5,655 nt of DNA from Cyanobacteria bacterium T3Sed10_376R1m. GTDB lineage: Bacteria; Cyanobacteriota; Cyanobacteriia; Cyanobacteriales; Cyanobacteriaceae. The notes below the pieces were generated by a model, which saw only the letters and a list, made by a program, of their open reading frames with translations, was not told where the DNA came from and ran no database searches. This document shows, in pieces, positions 1-5,655 of this stretch (position 1 is its first letter; each line of letters begins with the position of its first letter). Position numbers and translations under genes: made by a program. The stretch lies in NCBI GenBank assembly GCA_003566215.1, contig PXEJ01000165.1:1-5655 (forward strand), written 5' to 3'.

Positions 1-1
1 C

Positions 2-868
2 AGTAACTGGCGTAGCACTCAATCCTTACAAGACTACTTAATTCAACATAAAGTAGTCGGTATTTATGGTATTGACACCCGTGATTTAACCCGCCGTTTA
101 CGCTCATCAGGGGCAATGAATGGAGCAATTTCCACCGAAATAGAAGATCCCGAACAGTTACTAATTCGATTACAAACAATCCCTTCTATGGCAGGTTTAA
201 ACCTAGTGAAAGAAGTAACCACCAAAGAAAGTTATGAATGGAGTGAAGCCACTAGCCCACAGTGGGAATTTAGTCCTAGAACAAATCTTAGTGACGGAGA
301 AACTTTTACCGTTGTTGCCGTTGACTTTGGTGTTAAGCGTAATATTTTACGTCGTTTAGCTAGTTATGGTTGTAAAATTATCGTAGTTCCAGCAAATACA
401 GATCCTCAAGAAATACTCAAATACAATCCTGATGGTATTTTCTTATCAAATGGACCTGGGGACCCCGCCGCAGTAGCAGATGGTATAGAAATCGCCAGAG
501 TTTTATTAGAAGCAGAAAAACCAACCTTTGGAATATGTATGGGACATCAAATTTTAGGTTTATCTTTAGGTGCGCAAACCTTTAAATTAAAATTTGGTCA
601 TCGAGGTTTAAATCAACCAGCAGGGTTAAAACAAAAAGTAGAAATTACCAGTCAAAATCATGGTTTTGCCGTAACAGAGGAGTCTTTAGGTGCCAACGTA
701 GAGATTACTCACTTTAATTTAAACGATCGCACCGTAGCCGGATTAAAACATAAAACATTACCTTTCTTCTCTGTACAGTACCATCCCGAAGCAAGTCCAG
801 GTCCCCATGATGCCGATTATTTGTTTGAGCAATTTGTCAAGTTAATGCGTGACTATAAAAAAGGTTAA
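2..868 (+). CDS. carA: Carbamoyl-phosphate synthase small (glutaminase) subunit, 5'-truncated by window start
   Basis: CarA hydrolyses glutamine and passes ammonia to the large subunit CarB, making carbamoyl phosphate for arginine and pyrimidine synthesis in the cytoplasm. The frame is open from base 2, giving 288 visible residues; the family is usually about 380, so roughly 95 N-terminal residues lie outside the window. Counting from the first full codon, the start of the segment carries the CarA-specific stretch [21 protein letters not shown] class I glutamine amidotransferase domain begins near residue 102. It has the oxyanion-loop motif SNGPGDP (149-155), the nucleophile Cys179 in FGICMGHQ (codon 536-538), and the other triad members His261 and Glu263 in YHPEASPGP (codons 782-784 and 788-790). 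The domain looks intact and active. The ATG at 116 is internal, since homology continues upstream of it. The gene is convergent with the rfb operon, and its TAA is followed directly by an IS-end-like sequence. Family assignment is very secure. Confidence 0.97.
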   Translation, partial: SNWRSTQSLQDYLIQHKVVGIYGIDTRDLTRRLRSSGAMNGAISTEIEDPEQLLIRLQTIPSMAGLNLVKEVTTKESYEWSEATSPQWEFSPRTNLSDGETFTVVAVDFGVKRNILRRLASYGCKIIVVPANTDPQEILKYNPDGIFLSNGPGDPAAVADGIEIARVLLEAEKPTFGICMGHQILGLSLGAQTFKLKFGHRGLNQPAGLKQKVEITSQNHGFAVTEESLGANVEITHFNLNDRTVAGLKHKTLPFFSVQYHPEASPGPHDADYLFEQFVKLMRDYKKG

Positions 869-878
869 TTGACATCCT

Positions 879-899
879 CCCCTGCATAAATGCAAGGGG
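879..899. repeat. GC-rich imperfect hairpin at the IS-like end
   Basis: CCCC (879-882) pairs with GGGG (896-899) and TGCA (883-886) with TGCA (891-894), around a TAAA loop with one bulged A at 895. It lies just inside the inferred right boundary, where IS200/IS605 elements carry the subterminal hairpin recognised by TnpA. Neither side is followed by an immediate T-run, so it is a poor intrinsic terminator. It could still slow polymerase between the convergent carA and rfb transcripts. Confidence 0.7.
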
Positions 900-957
900 A
901 CACCCTAAAACAAACTCTACGAAGTATTTCTAGGAATGGTTGAAGTTTCACAGACAG

Positions 958-969
958 CTACCTACCTAC
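958..969. repeat. CTAC tetranucleotide repeat, three copies
   Basis: CTAC occurs three times head to tail, followed by another C. On the minus strand it reads GTAG x3 and lies directly before the GCTGTCTGTGAAAC part of the IS-end-like sequence, so it may be a small slippage expansion of a single GTAGCTG motif there. Confidence 0.7.
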
Positions 970-995
970 CATTGTACTGATACATTAACTCTGAC

Positions 996-2048
996 TTAAA
1001 GCTCATACATTTGCTGATAATATGTTAAATAATCACCATTAACCACACCCTCAACCCAATCCAGATTATCTAAATACCAATTAATAGTCTCCTTGATACC
1101 TTCCTCAAAAGTATATTTTGGTGTCCAGCCCAACTGGGTAGTTATTTTGGTATTATCGATAGCATAACGGCGATCGTGTCCCGGCCTATCCTTCACAAAA
1201 CGAATTAAATCTTTCCCTTTACCTAACACATCAAGAATGAGCTTAACAATCTCAATATTAGCCCTCTCATTATTACCACCAACATTATAAATTTCTCCCA
1301 CTCTTCCCTTCCGTAAAACAGTCTCAATGGCAGAACAATGATCCTTAACGTGTAACCAATCCCTAACTTGCATACCATCACCGTAAACAGGAATATGCTT
1401 ACTATTAAGACAATTATAAATAATCAAAGGTATTAGTTTTTCGGGAAACTGATAAGAACCATAATTATTACTACACCTTGTAATATTTATAGGCATCCCA
1501 AAAGTTTCATGATAAGCCCTAACAATTAAATCAGCACTAGCCTTAGAAGCAGAATAAGGACTATTGGGTTCAAGGGGCATAGTTTCCACAAACATCCCTG
1601 TTTTTCCTAACGCTCCATAAACTTCATCCGTTGACACCTGCAAAAACTTCACTCCATCTCGGTAGTTTCGACAATACTTATCATCAGGATTAATTTTCCA
1701 ATGTCTTTTCGCCACATCTAACAACACCTGAGTACCAATGATATTAGTCGTTAAAAAAATTTCGGGTTCGACAATACTTCTATCCACATGAGACTCAGCC
1801 GCAAAATTAACCACCGTATCTATCTCAAATTGAGCGAATATCTCCTCAATTTTATCCTTGTTCCGAATATCAGCCCTGATAAAAGTATAGTTATGATGAC
1901 CTTCTATATCCTTTAAATTCTCTAAATTACCAGCATAGGTCAATAAATCTACGTTAACTACTTCAGATTGAGGATATGTCTGGATTATTTCCTTGACAAA
2001 ATTACTGCCTATAAAACCAGCTCCACCAGTTACCAAAATTTTTTTCAT
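996..2048 (-). CDS. rfbB: dTDP-glucose 4,6-dehydratase
   Basis: RfbB (RmlB) catalyses the second step of dTDP-L-rhamnose synthesis, converting dTDP-D-glucose to dTDP-4-keto-6-deoxy-D-glucose with tightly bound NAD+. The 350-residue protein has the usual family length and the extended SDR layout. The NAD-binding motif TGGAGFIGS is at residues 7-15. The catalytic Thr140-Asp141-Glu142 triplet lies in VSTDEVYG, and YSASK supplies Tyr165 and Lys169. Family signatures NNYGSYQFPEKLIP (194-207) and RPGHDRRYAID (288-298) are also present. A somewhat long segment around residues 114-134, before the catalytic strand, resembles forms I associate with Firmicutes; this is an impression, not an alignment. 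It is the last gene of the rfb operon, starting 18 bp after the rfbCD stop. The spacer has no clear Shine-Dalgarno sequence, so translation may be coupled to rfbCD or rely on the AT-rich leader. All key residues are present, so function is very likely. Confidence 0.97.
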   Translation of the reverse strand: MKKILVTGGAGFIGSNFVKEIIQTYPQSEVVNVDLLTYAGNLENLKDIEGHHNYTFIRADIRNKDKIEEIFAQFEIDTVVNFAAESHVDRSIVEPEIFLTTNIIGTQVLLDVAKRHWKINPDDKYCRNYRDGVKFLQVSTDEVYGALGKTGMFVETMPLEPNSPYSASKASADLIVRAYHETFGMPINITRCSNNYGSYQFPEKLIPLIIYNCLNSKHIPVYGDGMQVRDWLHVKDHCSAIETVLRKGRVGEIYNVGGNNERANIEIVKLILDVLGKGKDLIRFVKDRPGHDRRYAIDNTKITTQLGWTPKYTFEEGIKETINWYLDNLDWVEGVVNGDYLTYYQQMYEL

Positions 2049-2066
2049 CTTAATTTTTTACCGTGA

Positions 2067-3452
2067 TTAAATTTCTTTCAAATATCGATCCAAAGCATCT
2101 TGCCAACTGGGTAGTCTTTTTAATCCAGCCCTATCAATGTTGTCTTTTGATAGCCGAGAATTTTTTGGTCTTTTTGCCTTTGTTATATACTCATCTGATG
2201 ATATGGGTTTTACATTCATCTCTATTCCCGCCTTCTCAAATATCTCCTGTGCAAATTTGTACCAACTGCAATAACCTTCATTAACACCATGATAAGTACC
2301 GTAATTATTAGTTTGAATTAAATCACCAATAAAATTTGCCAAGTCTTTAGTATATGTCGGAGAACCAATTTGATCATCAACAACGGTAACCTCATTTTTA
2401 GATTTTGCCAAGCGAAGCATTGTTTTTACAAAATTACTTCCATTTGAACCATAAACCCACGAAGTCCTAATAATGAAATGCCTCTCAATCAAACCCCTGA
2501 CAACTTTTTCGCCCTGTTCTTTTGTATAACCATAGTAATTAATAGGATTTGTATTATCTTCTTCTAAGTGAGCGGTGGTACCTTTTCCGTCAAAAACATA
2601 ATCCGTACTAATGTAAACCAGTTTAGCTCCAATGTCTTTCGCTACTTGAGCAATATTTTTTGTTCCTTCGACATTAACCAAATAACAAAGTTCCTGATCG
2701 TCTTCCGCTTTATCCACTGCCGTATAAGCCCCACAGTGGATCACAATATTTGGCTTATTCTCGACAATAAACTTTCTAGTTTGTTCTCGATTGGCAATAT
2801 CAAAATCATCTCGTGAACTAGCCACCACCTCCATATTAAGATTATTTAATGATTTAACAACATCACTACCTAGTTGCCCATTTACTCCCGTAACTAACAC
2901 TTTAATTTTAAAATTAACATCACTATCCCTTAGCAAAGGAGCATTTAAATCTTTTTGGGAAAGAATAGGATTATTGTTTCCCCAGTCTATACCTATTTGA
3001 GGATCGTCAAATCGAATACTTCTGTCACATTCTGAATTATAAAATTCATCTACTTTATACTCAACTTCTGCATTATCAGTTAAAGTAATAAAACCGTGGG
3101 CAAAACCTTTAGGTACAAGTAATTGTTTTTTGTTTTCTTGTGATAACTCTACAGCAACCCACTTTTTAAAAGTACCAGAGCCTTTGCGTAAGTCCACTGC
3201 CACATCAAGAATACTTCCTCTTGTGCATCGAACAAGTTTTGTTTGTGCTTTAGGGTTTATTTGAAAATGTAAGCCTCTTAATGTTCCTTTTTGAACAGAC
3301 AATGAATGATTATCTTGGACAAAGTCAATATTTAAATATTGTTGTTGAAACCTCTGTTTTGAATAAATCTCTATAAACCATCCACGAGAATCAGCAAAAA
3401 CCTGTGGTTCAATTATTAAAACTTCATCTATGTCAGTGGGAGTAATTTTCAT
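2067..3452 (-). CDS. rfbCD: Bifunctional dTDP-4-dehydrorhamnose 3,5-epimerase / dTDP-4-dehydrorhamnose reductase (RfbC-RfbD fusion)
   Basis: This single 461-residue frame carries the last two enzymes of dTDP-L-rhamnose synthesis. Residues 1 to about 178 are an RmlC cupin epimerase: FADSRGWF (19-26), LRGLHFQ with catalytic His62, PKGFAHGF with conserved His119, the likely catalytic Tyr132, and Asp168 in the C-terminal loop. Residues from about 183 to 461 are an RmlD reductase of the extended SDR type: the nucleotide-binding motif VTGVNGQLG (187-195), Thr283 in STDYVFDG, and the Tyr307/Lys311 pair in YGYTK. Each half matches its family's usual full length (about 180 and 280 residues), joined by a linker of only a few residues. 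No ATG lies at the junction, so a separate RfbD start is unlikely. An AGAGG ribosome-binding site 8 nt before the ATG supports the start. The gene begins 15 bp after rfbA ends. Such fusions are known, including the analogous plant NRS/ER enzyme, but most bacteria keep the genes separate. Confidence 0.95.
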   Translation of the reverse strand: MKITPTDIDEVLIIEPQVFADSRGWFIEIYSKQRFQQQYLNIDFVQDNHSLSVQKGTLRGLHFQINPKAQTKLVRCTRGSILDVAVDLRKGSGTFKKWVAVELSQENKKQLLVPKGFAHGFITLTDNAEVEYKVDEFYNSECDRSIRFDDPQIGIDWGNNNPILSQKDLNAPLLRDSDVNFKIKVLVTGVNGQLGSDVVKSLNNLNMEVVASSRDDFDIANREQTRKFIVENKPNIVIHCGAYTAVDKAEDDQELCYLVNVEGTKNIAQVAKDIGAKLVYISTDYVFDGKGTTAHLEEDNTNPINYYGYTKEQGEKVVRGLIERHFIIRTSWVYGSNGSNFVKTMLRLAKSKNEVTVVDDQIGSPTYTKDLANFIGDLIQTNNYGTYHGVNEGYCSWYKFAQEIFEKAGIEMNVKPISSDEYITKAKRPKNSRLSKDNIDRAGLKRLPSWQDALDRYLKEI

Positions 3453-3460
3453 TTATTGAA

Positions 3461-3465
3461 CCTCT
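3461..3465 (-). promoter_or_regulatory. Shine-Dalgarno site of rfbCD
   Basis: The minus strand reads AGAGG here, 8 nt upstream of the rfbCD ATG. It is the clearest ribosome-binding site in the window and fixes the rfbCD start. It lies just past the rfbA stop codon (3468-3470). Confidence 0.75.
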
Positions 3466-3467
3466 AT

Positions 3468-4352
3468 TTAGTAACGAATTTGACCTTCTGCAACTTTTTT
3501 CAAATGCTGTCCGTAGGGAGATTTTCCATACTTATGGGCTGATTTAAATAAAGTATCTTTATCAATCCAACCGTAATAATATGCTATTTCTTCGGGAGCG
3601 GATATTTTTACGCTTTGTCTTTTTTCAATCATTTGCACAAACTCCGTTGCTTCAACTAAGCTATCCATTGTTCCAGTGTCAAACCAAGCGTAACCTCTAC
3701 CTAACAATTTTACATTTAAAGACCCATGGTTGAGATATGTTTGATTTAGATCAGTAATTTCTAATTCTCCCCTAGAAGAAGGTTTAACTTGTTGTGCAAG
3801 ATTAACAACTTTATTATCATAAAAGTATAGTCCAGTTACACAATAATTTGATTTGGGGCTTTTTGGTTTTTCTTCAATGGATATGACCTTTCCATTATCA
3901 TCAAATTCTACTACTCCAAAACGTTCTGGATCGTTAACGTAATAGCCAAAAATTGTAGCTATACCATTTTGGGCATTTTTCTTTGCTTCTTTGAGGATTT
4001 TGGTAAAGCCATTACCATAATATATGTTGTCCCCAAGAATCATTGCGACACTTTCATCACCGATAAAATCTTTACCAAGAATGAATGCTTGGGCTAGTCC
4101 ATCTGGGGAAGGTTGTCCTATGTAGGAAAGATTAATACCAAATTGACTTCCGTTTCCTAAAAGTTTTTGAAAGTTGGGTAAGTCTGTTGGGGTGGAAATT
4201 ATTAATATATCTTTAATTTGTGCCAGCATTAAGACTGACATGGGATAATAAATCATGGGTTTATCGTACACTGGCAATAGTTGTTTACTGGTTACCATTG
4301 TGAGGGGATATAACCTTGTTCCTGAGCCACCTGCTAAAATAATTCCTTTCAT
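3468..4352 (-). CDS. rfbA: Glucose-1-phosphate thymidylyltransferase
   Basis: RfbA (RmlA) joins dTTP and glucose-1-phosphate to form dTDP-glucose and pyrophosphate, the committing step of the rhamnose pathway and usually its feedback-controlled point. The 294-residue protein has normal family length. The N-terminus holds the nucleotide-binding signature [11 protein letters not shown] (8-18) with Arg13, followed by Lys23 in [17 protein letters not shown]. Asp108 in LGDNIYYG is the expected Mg-binding residue, EEKPKSPKS (160-168) holds the sugar-phosphate-binding Lys162, and Asp225 in WFDTGT is the second metal ligand. The C-terminal helical part ends in a standard way (GKSPYGQHL...). It is the first gene of the operon rfbA-rfbCD-rfbB and diverges from psbD across 284 bp. 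The region before its ATG is AT-rich with no convincing Shine-Dalgarno sequence, so the start rests on protein homology: MKGIILAGG is the normal family N-terminus. Confidence 0.97.
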   Translation of the reverse strand: MKGIILAGGSGTRLYPLTMVTSKQLLPVYDKPMIYYPMSVLMLAQIKDILIISTPTDLPNFQKLLGNGSQFGINLSYIGQPSPDGLAQAFILGKDFIGDESVAMILGDNIYYGNGFTKILKEAKKNAQNGIATIFGYYVNDPERFGVVEFDDNGKVISIEEKPKSPKSNYCVTGLYFYDNKVVNLAQQVKPSSRGELEITDLNQTYLNHGSLNVKLLGRGYAWFDTGTMDSLVEATEFVQMIEKRQSVKISAPEEIAYYYGWIDKDTLFKSAHKYGKSPYGQHLKKVAEGQIRY

Positions 4353-4420
4353 AGGTTATTTATGTTTGATGTCTTTGTAATTTTAATTTTTAAAATATCA
4401 TTTATGACTTTTCTGAGAAA

Positions 4421-4438
4421 AATATGACATTTTGTAAA
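4421..4438 (-). promoter_or_regulatory. HLR1-like motif (candidate RpaB binding site)
   Basis: The minus strand reads TTTACAAAATGTCATATT. Against the cyanobacterial HLR1 consensus as I recall it, two (G/T)TTACA(T/A)(T/A) repeats separated by 2 nt, the first repeat is perfect and the second matches at 6 of 8 positions. HLR1 is the site of RpaB, the response regulator that controls high-light genes including photosystem genes. The position suits either divergent promoter: about 200 bp before the psbD start or about 70 bp before rfbA. In such AT-rich DNA a chance match is possible. Confidence 0.35.
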
Positions 4439-4442
4439 AAGT

Positions 4443-4452
4443 TTGTTAACAA
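4443..4452. promoter_or_regulatory. Perfect 10-bp palindrome TTGTTAACAA
   Basis: TTGTTAACAA is its own reverse complement. It lies between the HLR1-like motif and a minus-strand TATACT box, so it would fall at or near the rfb transcription start if that box is used. It could be an operator for a dimeric regulator, but no regulator can be named and AT-rich palindromes of this length also arise by chance. Confidence 0.25.
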
Positions 4453-4453
4453 T

Positions 4454-4459
4454 AGTATA
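4454..4459 (-). promoter_or_regulatory. Candidate -10 box of the rfb operon
   Basis: The minus strand reads TATACT, five of six matches to TATAAT. There is no convincing -35 box at 17-18 bp; TTGACT (minus strand, 4465-4470) lies only 5 bp away. Use of this box would place the start near 4447 and give a leader of about 95 nt before rfbA. Other AT-rich boxes nearer the gene cannot be excluded. Confidence 0.3.
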
Positions 4460-4468
4460 TGAGAAGTC

Positions 4469-4512
4469 AAAAAAAATGGGATTATCCCCCAAAAGGATTA
4501 AGATAAATCCCA
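4469..4512 (-). terminator. Terminator-like hairpin with T8 tail, minus strand
   Basis: On the minus strand TGGGATT (4512-4506) pairs perfectly with AATCCCA (4483-4477), and a run of eight T follows at once (4476-4469). An inner stem ATCC/GGAT (4498-4495 with 4487-4484) stacks on it, with a 7-nt bulge on the 5' side. This is the form of a Rho-independent terminator, although the stem is only modestly GC-rich. It faces rfbA, so it would stop minus-strand transcripts arriving from the psbD side before they enter the rhamnose operon. No minus-strand gene lies upstream in the window. Alternatively, the inverted repeat is a protein-binding site upstream of the psbD promoter. Confidence 0.5.
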
Positions 4513-4527
4513 GACTCATGCTATATT
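4498..4527 (+). promoter_or_regulatory. Candidate psbD promoter
   Basis: TTAAGA (4498-4503, four of six matches to TTGACA) and TATATT (4522-4527) are separated by 18 bp. Transcription would start near 4534, leaving a leader of about 100 nt. The -35 box overlaps the right half of the inverted repeat at 4477-4512. A second weak option is TTGTAA (4432-4437) with TATATG (4456-4461). Cyanobacterial photosystem promoters are often poorly matched, so this call is tentative. Confidence 0.3.
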
Positions 4528-4544
4528 AAGAAAAGTTAATGACC

Positions 4545-4585
4545 TACTGAGGATATTGCTCAGTAATGAGTTAGCATTTTCTCAT
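4545..4585 (+). repeat. Tandem hairpins in the presumed psbD leader
   Basis: TACTGAG (4545-4551) pairs perfectly with CTCAGTA (4559-4565) around a 7-nt loop. The next base starts ATGAG (4566-4570), which pairs with CTCAT (4581-4585) around a 10-nt loop. The shared CTCA/TGAG cores also permit an alternative CTCA (4559-4562) with TGAG (4567-4570) pairing that would break both. If the candidate promoter at 4522-4527 is used, all of this lies in the 5' untranslated region, 50-90 nt before the start codon. Confidence 0.5.
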
Positions 4586-4636
4586 AAAAAAGAGACAAAA
4601 TAAAAGTAAAACTTGAAAAGTTAAGAAAAAAACACT

Positions 4637-5655
4637 ATGACTATTGCAGTCGGACGCGCACCAGCCGAGAGAGGTTGGTTTGATGCCCTAGACGACTGGC
4701 TCAAAAGAGATAGATTTGTCTTTGTTGGCTGGTCTGGTATCCTTCTATTCCCTACCGCTTATATGGCTTTGGGTGGTTGGTTAACCGGCACTACCTTTGT
4801 AACCTCTTGGTACACCCATGGTTTAGCTAGTTCCTATTTAGAAGGTGCTAACTTTTTAACCGTAGCCGTATCTAGTCCCGCTGATGTTTTTGGTCATTCC
4901 CTCTTATTCCTATGGGGACCAGAAGCTCAGGGTGATTTGACTCGCTGGTTTCAAATCGGTGGTTTATGGAGCTTTGTTGCTCTCCATGGTGCATTCGCTC
5001 TAATCGGTTTTATGCTCCGTCAATTCGAGATTTCTCGTCTTGTGGGTATTCGCCCTTATAATGCGATCGCATTTTCTGGTCCTATTGCCGTATTTGTCAG
5101 CGTATTTTTGATGTATCCTTTAGGACAATCTAGCTGGTTTTTTGCTCCTTCTTTCGGAGTAGCAGGAATCTTCCGCTTTATCTTGTTCTTACAAGGATTC
5201 CATAACTGGACTCTTAACCCCTTCCACATGATGGGAGTAGCTGGTATTCTTGGGGGTGCCTTACTTTGTGCCATTCACGGTGCAACGGTAGAAAACACTT
5301 TATTCCAAGATGGTGAACAAGCAAATACCTTCCGTGCCTTTGAACCTACCCAAGCAGAAGAAACCTACTCTATGGTAACTGCTAACCGTTTCTGGTCTCA
5401 AATTTTCGGAATTGCTTTTTCCAACAAACGTTGGTTACACTTCTTCATGTTGTTTGTACCTGTAACTGGTTTGTGGATGAGTTCCATTGGTATCGTCGGT
5501 TTAGCATTCAACCTCCGTGCCTATGACTTCGTCTCTCAAGAGTTAAGAGCCGCTGAAGATCCAGAATTTGAAACCTTCTACACTAAAAATATTCTTTTAA
5601 ATGAAGGTTTACGTGCGTGGATGGCTCCTCAAGATCAACCTCATCAGAAATTTGA
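4637..5655 (+). CDS. psbD: Photosystem II reaction centre D2 protein, 3'-truncated by window end
   Basis: D2 pairs with D1 to form the photosystem II core in the thylakoid membrane, binding P680 chlorophyll, pheophytin, plastoquinone QA, tyrosine D and the non-haem iron. The frame from ATG 4637 gives 339 residues, continuous to the window end; the family is about 352 long, so about 13 residues are missing. Residue numbers match the standard numbering exactly: His117 (ChlZ), Gln129 (pheophytin), Tyr160 (YD) with Gln164 and His189, His197 (P680), His214 and His268 (iron; His214 also QA), Trp253 (QA), Tyr244 and Lys264 (bicarbonate region). It has the usual five membrane helices. [16 protein letters not shown] is the normal start. 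The leader is A-rich without a clear Shine-Dalgarno sequence. In cyanobacteria psbC normally overlaps the psbD end, so psbC probably follows beyond the window. No internal defect is visible. Confidence 0.98.
   Translation, partial: MTIAVGRAPAERGWFDALDDWLKRDRFVFVGWSGILLFPTAYMALGGWLTGTTFVTSWYTHGLASSYLEGANFLTVAVSSPADVFGHSLLFLWGPEAQGDLTRWFQIGGLWSFVALHGAFALIGFMLRQFEISRLVGIRPYNAIAFSGPIAVFVSVFLMYPLGQSSWFFAPSFGVAGIFRFILFLQGFHNWTLNPFHMMGVAGILGGALLCAIHGATVENTLFQDGEQANTFRAFEPTQAEETYSMVTANRFWSQIFGIAFSNKRWLHFFMLFVPVTGLWMSSIGIVGLAFNLRAYDFVSQELRAAEDPEFETFYTKNILLNEGLRAWMAPQDQPHQKF
5060..5073. repeat. HIP1 octamer within a 14-bp palindrome
   Basis: AATGCGATCGCATT is a perfect palindrome centred on GCGATCGC, the highly iterated palindrome (HIP1) abundant in many cyanobacterial genomes. 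It lies inside psbD, in the codons for N-A-I-A-F. It supports the cyanobacterial assignment and is not a regulatory site as far as is known. Sites one base away occur at 723-730 and 1170-1177. Confidence 0.85.

Larger units (their letters stand above)
869..970 (-). mobile_element. Solo right-end remnant of an IS200/IS605-type element (reRNA/omegaRNA-like)
   Basis: Read on the minus strand, this stretch runs from GGTAGGTAGGTAGCTGTCTG, through an unpaired region, to a GC-rich hairpin and ends GGGGAGGATGTCAA. From memory, this layout and wording (GTAGCTG...GAAACTTCAACC, then a hairpin, then GGGGAGGATGTCA) is typical of right ends of TnpB-carrying IS200/IS605 elements in cyanobacteria, where the region also encodes the TnpB guide RNA. 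The terminal TCAA (869-872) equals the right-end cleavage tetranucleotide known for IS608. No tnpA or tnpB reading frame and no left end are visible: the minus-strand upstream side runs straight into the rfbB stop 26 bp away. It is therefore probably a decayed or solo end. The outer limit near 970 is approximate. An alternative is an unrelated conserved repeat at the convergent gene ends. Confidence 0.5.
4353..4636. other. Divergent rfbA / psbD control region
   Basis: This 284-bp AT-rich gap separates two divergently transcribed genes and has no credible small reading frame. From left to right it holds an AT-rich rfbA leader, an HLR1-like motif, a 10-bp palindrome, a minus-strand -10-like box, a terminator-like hairpin with a T-run on the minus strand, weak psbD promoter boxes, and tandem hairpins in the presumed psbD leader. 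Promoters for both the rhamnose operon and the psbD unit should lie here. Confidence 0.85.

Noticed and set aside
116..868. ATG at 116 as the start of carA
   Set aside because: The same frame is open to base 2 and encodes CarA-specific sequence upstream of this ATG, so the gene is simply cut by the window edge.
879..899. Hairpin as an intrinsic terminator for carA or the rfb operon
   Set aside because: There is no T-run directly after the stem in either direction; the nearest one on the minus strand, at 862-857, is about 16 nt away.
966..995. Remnant of tnpB coding sequence between the IS-end-like region and rfbB
   Set aside because: All three minus-strand frames hit stops within a few codons and none shows a recognisable TnpB C-terminus.
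2898..2900. GTG as a separate start for a standalone RfbD
   Set aside because: No Shine-Dalgarno sequence precedes it and the frame is continuous with RfbC, so a fused product is the simpler reading.
2063..3000. Plus-strand open frames at 2063-2284, 2568-2816 and 2791-3000
   Set aside because: They lie opposite the well-supported rfbCD gene, have no recognisable domains and no ribosome-binding sites, and look like antisense shadows.
5056..5274. Minus-strand open frame of 72 codons
   Set aside because: It is fully antisense to psbD, with a composition dictated by psbD codons and no family resemblance.
1..5655. Defence system, CRISPR array, tRNA, rRNA or known riboswitch
   Set aside because: Neither strand shows repeat arrays, cloverleaf or rRNA sequence, or recognisable riboswitch cores; all substantial coding capacity is explained by the five genes.

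Overview
This window looks like a low-GC cyanobacterial chromosome segment. The main evidence is a photosystem II D2 gene (psbD) whose protein closely resembles, from memory, that of unicellular forms such as Synechocystis. Supporting evidence is a perfect GCGATCGC (HIP1) octamer inside it and one-mismatch versions near 723 and 1170. The genus cannot be fixed from this window; the Synechocystis / Cyanobacterium / Geminocystis neighbourhood is an inference.

Layout: (1) 2-868 (+), the 3' three quarters of carA, the glutaminase subunit of carbamoyl-phosphate synthetase, which starts before the window. (2) 869-995, a 127-bp gap between convergent genes that resembles the right end (reRNA/omegaRNA-like region) of an IS200/IS605-type element, with no transposase or tnpB beside it. 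(3) 996-4352 (-), a compact dTDP-L-rhamnose operon transcribed rfbA, then a fused rfbC-rfbD gene, then rfbB, with gaps of 15 and 18 bp. (4) 4353-4636, a 284-bp AT-rich divergent promoter region containing a terminator-like hairpin on the minus strand, a match to the HLR1/RpaB light-response motif, a TTGTTAACAA palindrome, weak promoter boxes and tandem hairpins in the presumed psbD leader. (5) 4637-5655 (+), psbD, cut off by the window end after 339 of about 352 codons.

The three rfb genes encode all four enzymes that turn glucose-1-phosphate and dTTP into dTDP-L-rhamnose: RfbA activates glucose, RfbB makes the 4-keto-6-deoxy sugar, and RfbCD epimerises and reduces it. The product would feed a surface polysaccharide, O-antigen or glycosylation pathway whose glycosyltransferases are not in view. 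carA and psbD are housekeeping genes unrelated to this pathway; psbD shares only its upstream region with rfbA.

No defence system, CRISPR array, tRNA or rRNA is visible. The points most worth a second look are the solo IS-end remnant abutting the carA stop codon, the RfbC-RfbD fusion, and the structured control region between rfbA and psbD.
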